This document shows, in pieces, positions 11,785 to 27,800 of a DNA stretch of 64,000 nucleotides (within the stretch, counting starts at the first letter, position 1; the number at the start of each line of letters is the position of its first letter). A program made the translations under genes and the position numbers. The notes beneath the pieces are model-generated. The model was not told the DNA's origin. It saw only the letters and a program-made list of their open reading frames with translations, and ran no database searches. Source of the DNA: Panonychus citri (lineage: Eukaryota; Arthropoda; Arachnida; Trombidiformes; Tetranychidae); the NCBI RefSeq assembly GCF_014898815.1, contig NW_026515454.1:1426001-1490000 (forward strand), given 5' to 3'.

Positions 11785-14700
11785 TCCAGTTTAGTAAAAT
11801 TTCATCACAATTTACTAATCACTAACTTTCAACAACAACAATTCTTGTAATCAAAACTCACCAACACATTTGAAGGTAAAAAAAACTAATTATTAAACAA
11901 CGAAAAAAAAAATCAAATTTTCTAGTTAATTGTTCAACAATTTACTTTCATATGAATTAATTACTCAGCTAAATTAAATCTCATATCGCTCATTAAAAGC
12001 TGATCATCTTATCTATATTTGTATTAACATTTACTATTCAGCTAATTGTTAATATAAGTTACGATTAACTTTTTCGTACAATTTAAATTATTACGATGAT
12101 TAAATGATTACCATTGCTGATTGAAGGTCAATTTTGATTATTGGTATTAAATTGTTATCATAGATTTACAATAATTACTATAATTATATTATACGATAAC
12201 AATTTAATTCTTGTTTTTCAATGTATTCTTTATGAGTAATAAAATAATAGATTAATTAACATTTAATTGCTAAGAAGGTAAATCTAAATTAAAAGAGAAA
12301 TTTTAATTTACTCATCTTACCAATTAAATGAATGACTGAATCAATCTGAGATCATTGTTTTTTTACATAGTAATTAATTAATTACAAATGATGATGACTT
12401 TTACTAATTATCGCTTGATAGTGTTAAAAATTAATCACAATAATTAACTGTAATGATCTCATATACAGTTGATTGTTTGGATGTTTAAGAAACAGCAACA
12501 ACAATCAGATGGTAAATACTAATAACTGATATTAGATTAGATTAAAGTGAATTAAGGTAATTGTTTATCAAAATTTACAGTTATTAGTTGAAATTGTGTC
12601 ACTAATCTGATATATCAATAGATGATGAAAACATATACAATTAGTTAATTCCCGCATTAATCAATTGGCTAATACGTTTAGATGATTGATGTTGATGAAA
12701 ATCAGACAAGGTTAATCTTCATCCATTAATTTTAACTATTATATCAGAAAAAAAATTGAATGATTTGTTTTTCTCTCTCTTTCGGGTTGATTGGTGAGGA
12801 ACAATTTGTTAATCAAAACATAAATCATGTTTTAAATGTGATAAATTAATTGGAAAGAGTTAAAACAACGATGAGGAATAAAGATTCACGGTCAACACCA
12901 ATTAACAGGTTGGTTAATGTTTTTGTTGTTAATCCTTCGGGAAAACAAAGATGAAGGGACACACAACAGATGATGAGAGAAAATGATGAAAATGATGATG
13001 AACATTAGGCGGTCCTTCAATTAAAACAATCTAACTAATTTATGAGATTGTAATGATAGCTGGAAATCTAAAAGAGAATAAAAAATCAAGGTAAGAACAA
13101 AAAAGAAAGAGAAGAGAATAAAATAACAAAAGCGACCAAGAGAAAATTCTAAAATTCTAAAAATTCTATTCCAATCTTTTCGCCTTTGGATTATTATTAT
13201 ATATTAACAAGAAATAAAATGATAATCTGGTGATGTACTTACCTGGATGAATTTTAATTGTTGTGTAGGTTGAAATTTAATAAGATCCAAGATTAATATG
13301 ATTAAATTGTAAGAGAAATCAATGGTTATAATGATTGGGCGTCTTCACCTTTAAACACCAACAACAAATTAACAAAATCTTTCAACTGTCATCATCTATT
13401 TAACAGTAATTACACCGAGAACACAATTGATTAACTAACCAACAATTTATAAATCACATATAATCGAGTTTCCTATGAGAATTAATAGTAAATTGGTAAA
13501 TAAACAATTAACTAATTAACAACAACCTGTTGACAACAACATGAGGGTTGAATAAACACCGAGGGCATAAAAAGCATAAGAACCTTGACCAAATCGATCG
13601 GCTGATTAAGCGTAGAACTTTTTTTTCGGCTTATTGATCAATTTGGAGAAAATTAATTTTTTCTTGTTGATCGTTTTATCATATATATTTACTATTGTTA
13701 ATTGTTATTGTCTTTTCTTTAATTTTTGTAGTTTTATTGATTTATTTTTCTTTAATTGTAACAATTTAGACCAAGGACAGTTAATTGTTGACCATTGATT
13801 GTTTATCTTGTTCCTCTTTTTCAAGGTTCCAATTGAAAAGTCAACAGAGGAATCAGTTTTTCTATATATTGACAACACCTACTTTTTGATTGTTGTTTAT
13901 ATTTAATATTTAATTGTGATGGAAATAATTTTGATCGTTAATTGTGATTACCTTTGATCGTTGGTTATATTGTTGGTAATAACAATTGGAAATGTTTATT
14001 TCTCCGTTACCAGTGTTGAAGGAAAACTTTGACTGGGTGGATTGACTAACCTTCCGATCCGTTGGATTTAGATAATCACAAAAGTCACTTGAGATTATGA
14101 CAATTTAAATTTATCTACTTTATTTGATTATCTTTGTTTTATCTTTAAGTTTGATTGATATGTTGACTATTTAATATTGGGTAGGTTTCGTTTCGTTTCA
14201 ATTCAATTGGATGGAAGATCAATTTTGAAATGATCGTTTTCTAATCTTTGTAAATGAATTTCAATACTCTTGTAATTGGTAAGTTAACCAACTAACTAAG
14301 ATCTATTCTTACCAACTAATTATATTCTCATTCTTTTAACCCAAACAGATTCTAAGCAATTTGTCAAGATTATTTAAGATTAATGTCACCTTAATCATAT
14401 GAATCTCTTACACTAATCTGATGCTCATTAAGCTAATATCTCTATTATCAATACCACTTTTTTACCTTCATCACTTCATCATCATTAATTTCATTGCCTT
14501 GTAAAGTAATTGACCTGAGCAAAGAGTGAAAAAGAAAGTGATTAATATCAATCAGTCAAAGCATCGATATTAATAGTTGAATGGTTCCAAATGATGGTTT
14601 AATCAATTTCTATCCACAATTAACTAACCACAGAAGACCAACAGTTCATCTTGACAAGCAAAAAGAAAAGGGTTATCCTTGGAATTAGAATCCAACCTGA

Positions 14701-15878
14701 AGACACTTGATGGTAAATTGTTTTTTCTAAATTTATATTTACATAGCACTTCAAATTGTGATTAACCTCTTAATTATCCATTGGTCATCTATTGACTGTT
14801 GAAACTGGTCAAAGTAATCAGAAAATCTCTCCAAGTGTCTTATATAACAATTAACTTGACCGTTTATCTTTGCCTCATATCCATCAAGATAATTTATTAA
14901 ATCAACAACTAATTGTTAAAATTAACGTTGATTAGGATTCAAAATGAATCCTTAGAACAACAATTACAATCAACAATTAACTTGATTATTTTCTTCATCC
15001 TGTTGGCCTTCATTTGTTTCTCTCAACGAATTAGAAACAAATAGTAACACGATCTTCATCATCATCTCTCTGAATTTAAAAATCTTTCAGAACAATATAA
15101 TTATAATTACGATTCTAATCATCATCATCATCTCACTGATTATTACATTCTGATGTTTCACTCCGTATGGATATAAATATATCTTCACAATTCAAGGTTA
15201 ACAATGGATAAAACAATTAACTCAGTTTAATCATCATCATCACCATCACCTTGATTTAACCTTACCTTTTGTTGTAATCATGTTAATAATACATAACAAT
15301 CAGAATCAAACATTTTTGACTTGAATATTATTCAATTATTATCATTAGATTACAAGAAATAATATTAACAACAATCAACAAGTTTCTTAACACAATGTTA
15401 ATTAAAGGGTGTTGAAACTTATCAATCACAATTATAATCAATTTGAAATCACTTTCGTGTATTAACCAAGTTGAAAAGCTTAATTATTATCATTAATTGA
15501 TCCATTCAATTCATCAAAACTTTGTTTTCTCATTCACTGAGAAACTCAGACTCCATCGTATTGTTTGATTATTTACAAGCAAAAGAGTAATTATGACAAT
15601 TAACAACAATTAACATTGATTTCTTTTTCTTTTTACAGGCAATTCAATTGTGTTAATTGTTTTTACAAAAATTTTCCATCGAATTGTAATTAATTGTTAA
15701 TAACAAAACTTATGTGTTTCTATTTACAGATTGAATATGAAAAAAAGTTACATGAAATTGGAATACAAAAAAAAAGACTCAATTTGATTGTTGGTCAAAT
15801 CACTCTAATTATATTAGCATTTTGTGTCAATTATCGTCACTTTGTAATCCGGTAATGTCTTAATCTCAGCATGAATAA
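11785..15878. other. Intergenic region, no gene recognised
   Basis: Four kilobases of AT-rich DNA between the CPAP1-like gene and the 3' end of the kinase gene. No open frame of note. A consensus minus-strand splice donor (CAG then GTAAGT) occurs at about 13249-13254, so an unannotated minus-strand non-coding exon is possible. The remainder is short A/T words with many copies of caattaa/ttaattg. Confidence 0.5.
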
Positions 15879-18800
15879 TTAAACCTTTTCACCAGGTGAA
15901 CTGTACATTATGTTGTAATAAGGATCAGATGATTGGAAATCACTAAGATCAACATAATCCCGTCGGGAGCTTAACATTTGTCCAAGAATTAATTTAATTT
16001 GGGTAAAATTTGGCCGCTGTGAGGGATCATTGGACCAACACGCTTTCATTAGGGTATAAACCTCCGAGTTACACCAACGGACTGGTGGCCTTTCCATGGT
16101 GTAACCTTCTCGGACATTCTTGACCACTTCACTGGCCGTTAATCCGGGATAAGGTGTTGATCCAAGAGTGACAATCTCCCAAAGTAATACACCGAATGAC
16201 CAAACATCCGATTTAGCGGTAAATATATTTAAGCTCAATGATTCGGGGGCCATCCAACGGATCGGCATCGCTCCTCGAGTTTTTTGTTCGTACCCATCGC
16301 GATCATAATTGATCGCATTTCGAGCTAATCCAAAATCAGCTACTTTACATACTCGATCTTTGGAGATTAGGATATTTCTTGCTGCCAAATCCCGATGGAT
16401 TATCTGTGGATTAAGAGAGAGAGAGAAGAGAAAAGTAAGTTACAATTAAATTTACAGAATAATTAACATCTTGTTAACTGTTTTCTAATTGTTGTCATTT
16501 TCACTAATTGTGATCATTATTTCATATTGTAAGATGAAAATTGTTGTTCAGAGGAAGTTGATTGTTTGATTTCCTTTTCTTATTGCACAATTAAGATTCA
16601 AATGATAAAAGTAATTTAGATAATTTGATAATTTTTCCATTTTTAAACACTAATTGTTATTAACAATTAATTTCAATCTCAACACAATCACTTTCATCGT
16701 TATGATTACTGGCAAAATCTGATCATTTAAACAACTAAATTAAATTATTCAATTCAATGACTTAAAATTTATGGCGAAAAAGATTAAGTTAATCGTTGAA
16801 AGTTATTAACCCTTAAGCTTAATAACTGAATCGAAATTATTAACCTAATCATCATCAGAACAACAATCAACTGATACAATTAAACAACAATACAATTCAA
16901 CTTCAAATGAAAATAATCAACGGATGAATAAAATAAACATTTCAAGAGGAAAAGTAATACAAAATTTTGATAGAAAAGGATAAGAAAATCATCACTTTGA
17001 ATTGTGATTAAATCAGACAATTAGGATTCTATCAACAATTAACAAGAAGCAATTAAATTATCGGTAACAATTAATTTACTCCATAGCTCGATATGAACTC
17101 CATTCCTTTGGCAATATGATATGAAAATAAGATTAAATCAGCGATTGTGAATCGATAGTAACCATCATTGTAATAGCGATTATCCTTTCGATATTGTCTA
17201 ATGTAATTAAGTAATTTCCCATGTTCAACGTATTCCATGATTAGATAATATGGAACTAAATTAAGAAAAAGAAAACACAATTAGTAAATCATGAAGAAAA
17301 GCCAATCAATCATTGAAAAACTGAAAGTCCTTAGAGAAAATGATTAGGAGTTAAATTGAGATTTAGAAAGTAAATTAACAGTCAAGGATTAGATTAACAT
17401 GATCATCATTTCAATGTAATGAAACTCATCTCATAAAATGATTAGTAAATTGTTAGTAGATGATTAACTTTACCAAGTTAAATTGTTACAAAATTAAAAT
17501 GCACCTTAAGGTAAACCAACAACAAGGTTAACAATTAACCAAAGCGCAACAATTATCAATATATAACAGCAAGGATGTTTAATTGAAGTTAACAAAAAGT
17601 TAATCATATCGGACAATTAAGCAAATTGTAATCAAAAGTGAAAATCAGAAACAATTAAGTTTACTAACCAAACAAAAAATTAGAAAGCTAAAAATATCAT
17701 TGATGTTATCATATCGTAACTTTTGATCACAATCAAATTAACTTACTGAATAGTTAATTAAATTATATTGACCCTAAATCATGATAATATTACAATCAAC
17801 CTTTAATTAACCTCTATAGTTGAACAAACTAATTAGACAGAGTAAACAATTAAGTGTCTCAATCTGAAATGAGAAAATATTTAATATCAAGCAAAAAAGA
17901 TTCAATTTTTTTTTCCTGTCAACCATAAACTAAATTAACTAAACAATCAACTAACACATCCCAATGATTTAAATGTCACCAAGATTAATCGGTAAGTTAA
18001 TCATGATGATTTACCATGCATTCATCAGTGAAATTAGGTCAAGTCTAATTTTAAAGATGATCTTGTTTTTCATGTAAATCAAAAATCAACTGATCACTAA
18101 ATTATGATTACATGTTAATCAGAATTAAATTGTTTAGTTAGTAGTAGGTAATTCATATGGTAACAATTTAAACTTTGCTTGAAATAATTTTCCATCTCTC
18201 ATCATGCTGATAATTTAAATTACCATCAAACAATTTAATCTGATAATATTATCAAAATCATTATCATATAATAATAATAAGCTACTGATTGTTAACCATG
18301 ATTAACATATATTAATTCATAATCATCATCAAATATATTATAACAATTAATTTTTACTGGACAATCTAAAATAACCACATAATAACAATTTAATCGGGTT
18401 AAATCATCAACTTATTGACCATAACCAAATTAACTGATTAGATTAACACTAACAAGGATTAAGATGACAATATGAATTTAAGTTAAATATAAGACGATAT
18501 CCAATTATTATATTGTTAATATAATAATAAAATACTAATATAAATATAAATATAACAACAATTGAAAGGCCTGAAGGTGAATTAATAAATTGTTGTTATA
18601 AAAGTTTGGTAAAAAAAAAGTTAACTAACTAACTTAATATGAAAAAAAAATCAAACTTTTAAATTGTTATTACAATCAACTCGAGCCAAGGAAAAATGGT
18701 TAATATACAAACAGTAACAATTAATTGATGATGATTACATGAGGATAATGAAGGTTAGGTGAAGATGAATAAAGGTAAATCGTGATTGACAATTTACTAA

Positions 18801-21800
18801 ATAATTAGAATCAAAATTAGTTGTAATCATCACAATTAGTGAGGTAAATATCAAACCTTTTTCAGTGCAACAAGCTAAAAGTCGGACAACATTTGGGTGT
18901 TTACCCAATTTCAGCATAATGTCCAGTTCTTGAAGTAAATCCTCCCAATCTTTATCACCACAATCAGCTAATAATTATGATTAGTTGACCACAATCAGGT
19001 ACAATTAAATAATTATTGTTGACCATCATTGAGAAAGTACATTGAAAAAGATTCACCATAACGTTATTAATATTGGTCACCATTTTTTTCATTGTCATCA
19101 AAAGTAATCAGCGAGAAAAAAAATTAAGAAAAAAAAACAAATTAGTTTAATTCAGTTACATGTATTAACAATTATTCAACCATCATCATGATTAAGCTTT
19201 TGATTATTAACCTTACTGGATTATCGTCATCGTAATTACTGATGATGATTGGTAGTATTTTCAACAAATCAACTGATTGTGTATAACTAATCATCAATTG
19301 ACAGTTGTACTTGATTGTGAAAAGTTTAATTAGTACGCCGAAATCAAATTATTTCTTATTAATCATGATGATAATTGTGACAATTATAGATTAATTTTGT
19401 TGTATTGATTAATCAAATGAGGTAACATTGAAAAATCAACAATAGCAACAAAGATAAACAATCAACTTGACAATTGATTGACTTTCAAATTGATTAAGGC
19501 GGCTTATTCAATCTTAATTGTGATCAAATTTTCTTGTTGATTGTTTAATTGTTGGTCAATTTAACTCAATTGGGTCTTACGTTTGTTGGTTTTCACGGCA
19601 ACATATGATATCTCACGGAAATGAGTAATTCTGGCCTTCCAAACTTGACCGAAATTTCCTTCGCCCAGAATATCAAGTAACTCTAAATTGTGACGAGGGT
19701 ATTCAATGGAGAAGGTCCGTTTTTTTCGGACAATGGGGGAGGTGATTAAATCTTTATCATCGTGAGTGGACATCATCTCATCGGATCCCAATTTAATTGT
19801 ACTCTCATCTTTACCCTCGTAACGATAAGGACGAATGTAATTCCCATGCCAGCCTTTGGAAGCCATAACTTTCTTATTCTCTTGTTTTTTTCTTTGATTC
19901 TAAATTATTATTAGAAAGAAATGAATTAACAATTAACAGATGAACAATTAAAAAGATGACAATTGAAAAAAAATATTGCAATCAGTAATCAACAATCCTG
20001 TAAATCAATTTGATTTCATTTGTTTTATCAAACTTAACAAGTTTCCAGCGACAATCAACTATTGATTGTTGTTAAACTTTTTCAGGATATAATTTTCAAC
20101 GATTATCATTATAATAATTAAGTAATTATGTTGATTATTAACATTATTCCAATCAATATGTAAAGTTAATCAATTAGCCGTATAATCAGTTATCCAATTA
20201 AGTTTGATAATTGTTGTTGTTATTGATGTGTTGATGGTTGATAAACTTTACAAATTCAATATCAATCAATTGTATCAATTGATTTAGTTAATCTAAATTG
20301 TATTACTATCTTTTTGTTGTTTACTTAATCTAATTAGCTAATTGGGGATGAAACAGCTAATCACCTTGAAACATGATTTACGAAAATAATTAAGCCAATA
20401 AACTAATCCACCAAGAATGGCTGGGACAATACCGATAATGGCAACAATATAAATCTTTGTTGATGCATTGTAAATGTTAGTGGTTGGAATTGATGATGAA
20501 GATGAAGATGATGAAGATGAGGATGAGGATGAGGATGAGGATGGAGTCGCATTATGAGATCGTTGATTAGCATCTGAAAAGACAGAAAAACAATTAAATC
20601 AATTAGCAATTTAAGTAACTTTTCAACTGGAAGGTTAATCGTTATCGCAAAAAACATCATTACAACAAGAGGAATTGAGTTAATATTATATTTCAAAGGG
20701 AATCTAAATTAATTGGGTTAATACAATTGTTAATGAAACTGTTAGTTAATTGTTGTTTTGATGATGAAATACTAATAATCATATTGGTGTATTATGATTT
20801 GTAAGTATTCATTTGATTGTGATTATTTGTTTTCATTTAAAGTTTTTACAATTGTTGTGATTACTTTGTGTAAATGCCTCAGGTTATTAATTGTTATTAT
20901 TTAGTTAATCATTTATTTTTTAAATATATTTTCTTGCTGATTAATATTAACAACTTTCACTTTATTTTTTTTTCTTCTAACAATTAATAATCATGATGAT
21001 AATAATATATATTACAATTGACCTCACTTAATTGTATTCATCATTATCATCATTCAATATTATTAAATGTTAATCACAATCAACAACAATTAAAGGAAAG
21101 GTTAGTCTTCACAATAATATTCATCTTCCTTTGATGATTAATCTTAATGATTTTTCAAGGTTTCTCATTGGTAACAATTTAAATTTAAATTAACATAAAA
21201 ATTACGATTTTTTCATTGGAAAATGTTGGAATTAATTTACTAATTGTAATTGAATTTAATGATGATATTGATTGTCGACTTAATCAATTGATTCTCACGA
21301 TTAGAAAACATTTTATTGTTATAAGAACCACTTTGATTGTGTAAAGTTTTTTAATTGTTGGTGAGATAATGATGATTATTATTACATTTCAAATACTCAT
21401 CAACAATTAATATTAATTGACCATCAACTAATTACAATACAATTAAATTTACAATACATTAACCTTGTCCTAATCTTTCAAGTAAATTGTTGATAATGTT
21501 AATTTAATTACAATTATCCAAGTTAATTAATATTGTTACTGTTTTTTTTTCACTAACTCTAATTAGACAATTGAACTTCAACCACTTCGTTAAATCAATT
21601 ACTTTGTTCACTAATTTAATTATCTAATGAAAAATTAGGAAAACATTTTGATTAGATGAAAGGATTAACAATGATCAGTGATCAATGATCATTATTGTCA
21701 ATTTAATTAAACCGATCACAATTAACACCATCAAGAATTAAATATTGACCTGTAACCGAATCAAAATCAATTGGATTAATCTGAAGAAGGAAAAAGTTAA

Positions 21801-24800
21801 TTTAATTTATATAATTTACTCATTTTTAATTTTCCTGATTAGTACAATCAATTTAATTTTCATTATCAAGATTCACTCATTCACCAAGTGGGGTTAATTT
21901 ATTGATTGAATTGATTGTTTGTGATCAAATTGGATACAACTAAATTAACTGATTGTAAAAGTTTTCTTTTCTCATCTGATCAATTCAGTCAAACTGAATC
22001 AAATTGATTAATTGGTCACAAAGATCAACAATTAAGAAATCCTTTAACCACCAATGACAATCCTTTAATTGTTGTTAATAGCAAGAGCATGAATCAAGGA
22101 TGAGCTTAAATAATACTTATTAACATGATTTTGGTTGCGAAAAAGTTATCAACAATTAACCAACAATTTAAAGGAAAATTTTATCCATATATTTGATCAA
22201 CAACAATGATAATGATGATGTTTAAATTGCTGACAATGTTTTAAATTGTCCTAAATACAATATTGAATTACTGTCAACATGGCGTAATTATTTGAACGGT
22301 AATTGTTGTTAGCTGATTGTTGTTTACCCTTAACAATTAGGAGTCATCAAGATGATCATCATCATCACCAGTTGAGTACCAATTGAATGTCAATTTAAAT
22401 GCAAACAAACAATTAATGATGACAATTTACCCTTGACATTGCAATGTCAAGGATATATTGAGTGTTTTTATCATTAAAAAAACAACAATTAACTAAAAAC
22501 AATTATAATCATAGTGAATGTTTAAATGACAATAAATCAACAAACTCAAACAATCAATATTTATTACCATGATAATCAAAGGTATTAGAGGATAAACTTT
22601 TAACCGTCAGTAACAATCAATGATTAATCAACACTTCGATGAGGAAAATTAATCCAATAGTTTGACAATTAACACATTGTTACCTTAATATGTAAAATCA
22701 ACTACAATCAAGCCTTAATTGCTGAGATAAAATTAAGATCAGAAACATTTTCGCTCCAATAGTTGATTAGATTGTCTTAGAGTCTTACAACTTTCCCTTA
22801 ATTATGACCATTAATTGAATTAAATCATGTTATCAATGGATTCGTGATTAACTGATTTAAACAGAAAAATCGACAATCAAGTTGATGATCACAATCTAAT
22901 CACTTATTCATGTAGTTAGTTGATTAATATTGAGATTAAAGTAAATCATAAATGTTAAGACGGAAGAGGAAGGATCAATGATATTGATATAACAATTAAG
23001 AAGATGATTAGTTTACAATCAACTCACGAGCCTTAAATGATTAACAAATGATTAAGTTCGATCATGTTTGATTTCAAATGATTTAATTCTGAGAGTTTCT
23101 TTTGGTCCTGGTTAAGAATCAATAGATTTTCCTAATTCTTGAAGGTCTGTTATTTAATAAGAGCTAATTGTAAACTAATCAATACAATCAAGTAATCTGA
23201 TTGTTAATTAGTTCTTAATATTAGTTAATGATAACTGTTGATGATCAGAAACAATAAATTTTTCGTCAAACTGATCATTAAATTGTAATAACAATCACTT
23301 TCAACTGTAATCATAAATCACAGAAAAAGTGATAATCCAACACTATTATAATCATCAGTTAATTGTTATAGTTAAGTCACGATTAAATTAAATGATTAGT
23401 TTTTTAGTTAATAAAACACAACAGCAATTTGAATAACAGTTAATCAAGTGAAATTATTGAAATGATTAGGGTTGACAGTTTATCACATTAAGTATAACAC
23501 AATCACCACAATTAAAGTTAAACAATCGTAATCATTGATTGATGAAGATGAATCAACAATTAAGATTATCATTATTATAGTAATACATATAATCAAGTAA
23601 TATTTGAAGATGAGAAAATTAAATTGTTGCCTAACAATTTAAATGATGATTTTGTTATTATTATTCAGGTAATGATAAGTTATTGATTATTGAATCAATA
23701 TGTATATTTTTTTTAACACAACATCACAATTAACTAAATTATGATGATAATGGTGATCATTATGACCATGATAAAGGTGAAAATTGAAAGGTAATTGTAA
23801 TTAAGTTGATTGTTATAATACAAAAAGTTAGGGCTTAATGATAATATCAAATTAATTCAATAGATGAAAGTGAAATTAAAATGAAAATTAAGGAAGAGCT
23901 GATTGTTGATGAAATTAAGGAAGCCAACACTACAATCAAATTAATATTTTCAACAATTTATTTTACATTAAATGTATGTGATTGTAATTTAGTTAATGTA
24001 ATCATTTAAATCTTAATGATGATTAAAGATTTTTAATCAACTTTTTTGCTTTAATGGTTAACGATTTGAGCAAAAACAAGGTTAGCAGAGGATTTCTAAT
24101 TGTGTTACAGAAGAGTAACAATTAACTAACTATCATGAGAATTGTGATAATTGTCATCATGTCCAAAAACTAATTGTTACAATTAACTTTCCCTCTTTTC
24201 TGTGAGTTCTGATTAACAACAACAATTAACGTTTCATGTTAATCTACTGATTAAAATGATAATCATTTTCACACAATTTAAATGTAAGAAACAATTTTCA
24301 TTAATAATTGTACAATTAACTAGAAACAATCAATGAAAATTGTGACAATTTAGTTTACACTAATCAAGGTTAGCTACTGATTAACTTTTTTAAATGTTTA
24401 AAAGTTGATCGAAACATTTAGAATACAATTAGAGGCACAAATTAGCCGAGGTCAGTGATTAAACTTAAGGTCTATGGTTAATAACTGTAATTACAATTAA
24501 AGTACATAGTAAATTGTTGGTTAGTGTGATTTATGACAAATTAACAGTCAAACAATTTAAGTTGTTTGAATGACACTTGATTACACAATCAAGGAAATGA
24601 TCAGAAATAGTGATAACCCTGAAAACTTTTTGATTGATGATTTTTAAAGTAAAAAAAAAATCATTAAATTGTTACAACAAAATTGAATTAAAGATTGATT
24701 GTTGATGAAAAGACAACTTTTGAAACAATTAAAGACAATTAATTATACAAAAAGTTAATTGGTTTAGTGTCTTAATGATTAGTTACTGGAATCATCATTA

Positions 24801-27800
24801 TGGTTAATTAGTTAATTGTTATTGTTTCTCCATCTACTCTGTATTAGCTTCCTTGATAGACAATAACAATTTAAAGGATTATCATTATCATGTGGACTGT
24901 TTAATCACAATTAAAGAAATAGATTTGAATCAAATCACGATATATTATAATAATCTAAATGGTTACTAATTGGATTTAGAAAACAATTTAATTCATGTTA
25001 CACCAACAAATTGATCACGAATATAATTTAACTGCAATCGACAGGACAATTGTTTTTAATTGTTGATTAATATAACAACCACAATACGGAAACATTAAAA
25101 AATCATCTTCATCAACAGGAAGAGCTTAACAATCATAATGATAATAGTAATTGTTGGAGAGATTAAATTGTTAACCAAGAATTAAGATTAACTTAATTTT
25201 CTTTAGGAAAACAAAAAGTTAATCTGTTAATTCGTGAAGAATTGAAACAATCAAGTAAATCACAACAATTTTATACCTTTGATTGTTGTTATACTTTTCT
25301 GGTGATAATTATGATAATTGTGTATTAATTGTGACGATTGAAATAAGAGGATGATTTATGATTAAGACAAAAGTTAATTGTTATAATCATGAGAAGAGAA
25401 ACTTTTAAATTGTTCTAAATTTAGAAATCACTTGTCTGATTTTGATTTGATTGTAAACGAATGGAAAATAAAATATAAATGGCAACCGTTAAAATCTAAC
25501 ACAATTAAGAGTGAAAATCAACCATTTCATTCAACAATCAATTCTAATTGTTAAAGGGATATTAGTTATCCCTTCGCTCTCTCTCTCTCTCAGCAATTAA
25601 CTTTCTAAATTGTAAAGAAAAGTTTTTTCTTTGGATTCTTAATTTTAATCCTTCAATGGGATTGTGCTTGATTACTATTCTGATTGTTTGTGATTAAGAT
25701 TAAGATTTTTGATTCAGATCATTAGAAACCATTGAAGCTTTTACATTATTTACAATTTCTGTGAACTTAAATCTTAAATTAGATACTGATCAGCTAATTG
25801 AGTTAATCAATGATCATACTAATCTTGTGAAAATAAAAAATTAACAAACAATTAAAGTTAATTGTTACTTGAGAACAATTTTTCAAAACAATCAATAACT
25901 TTTTAAAATAATACAATTAGTTTTATCAAGGAAGAAAAGTTTTTCCTCTTAAAGAGTAATTAACTTAATCAAATCAATCCTGTTAATTGTTTCTCAATAA
26001 TAATAATATATATCAAATTATCAATAATAACTAACTATTAATTGTAATACATTTGAAGATACCAATTAAACTAATCAAATTGTCTGATTTTTTATGACAA
26101 TCAGACAGCAAATTGACTTTTAATTATTACAATTGAGAAGGTAATAATTAATCGTAGATATAATAATTTAAATCGTAAAGATAATTAAATCATTTCGTAC
26201 TTTTTTTCCAATATTAAATTCAACTGTAACGATATTGATTGTTTCCAGTGATTATATTGATTCACAATCAATTGGGATGATTTGAAAAATTCAATTGATT
26301 GATAATCATAATATCAAATTTGATACCTGGTTAATGTCAAGGTGTAATCAATAAATTGTAATCAACTAATAATAACAATTGAATTGTAAAAGTTAGATGA
26401 TCAACAGATGACAGTAACTAAATCAAAATATACATTGAATTGATTTAAAGGTTGGGTTATCATCATAATCATCTTGATTATCATCTTAATCACCATTAAA
26501 CATCATCCAATTGAAACTGGATTAAGAGGAATCTATTTTTTAATACTCTTATTATTATTATAACCGTGACGATTAAATTAAAATTAATATACATGAATTA
26601 ACCCAGAAGTTGATGTTAACTTTAATCAAGAATCAAGTGTCATCCACTTACATTAATCATCAACAATCAAGCTTAATCATATTAAAAAAATAGTCAAAAA
26701 TTTCAATCTAATAATAAAATCAACGAGTGATTTAGTTTAATTGTTCAATTGAAAAACAAAATCTTCATTTTTTTTTATCCTGGTTGATTGGTGGTCAATC
26801 ACAAAATGGTAACAATTAAAAAATCATGATTAAGATGAGCTTTTCTTGACTGATCAACAAGTAACAATTAACTATAACAATCAATTTGTTTTCATCTTCA
26901 TTTAGTAATAATTAACTCACGATTATCATGAAAAAAACAATCAGATTAATCTATTGATTGTTGTCTTAATTCAGTTTACAGTTTGTTAGTTTGTTAGTTG
27001 ACTCAAATCAATTAAATATTATTAAGCTGATATATTGATTGTTAATGATGAGCATAGGTTAATCTAATTGTAACCTTTAATTGTTTGCTGTTGTGTTTGT
27101 TAAATCATTTTGATTGATAAAACAAAAAGATTACAAGTTAATCAAGTTAATTGTGCAAGTAGATGGATTAAGTTGACTTGCATGTCAATTACAATTAAGA
27201 TGTTAATTATAAACACGAAAACAAATTGATCCAAATCATGAGATAATGATTAGAATCATTTTTGACAGACTTTTTCTCAAATTGTAAATGATTAACAAAT
27301 TAATTCAATGAGAATCAATTGTTTGAATGGCTTTAATTGTAGTTTAGTCCATTACAATTAAAGTCATTCTTTACCTTAGAAATTTTTTTTTTGATTTAAT
27401 TGTAATGGTCATTGAAAGTCTATTGTTAAACAACAATGAATGATAAAAGTAAATGATAACATAATCAGTAAATTGTGGTTGACCCTCAGAAATTGTTTAA
27501 TTTGTATTAGAGTCAGGAAACAGATCTAAATCAACAACAATTAACTCCAATGAATATTAATCTAGTCAAGGGCATCAGGCAACAATTTACATGGGTGTTT
27601 GTTATTAAATTTGATTGTCCAGGTTTAGGTTAACTACCTGAGGAAGGACAGATTGAAACTTAATTGACTGATTTAATGATTTAGTAGCTGTTTAATTGTA
27701 AACTTAATTGTGTAGGTAGTTTAATCTATTGATACAATGGTCATTATTATTAATAATAATAACTAAATCTAAGAGGAGTTGAATCTTAATTGTTTGTTAA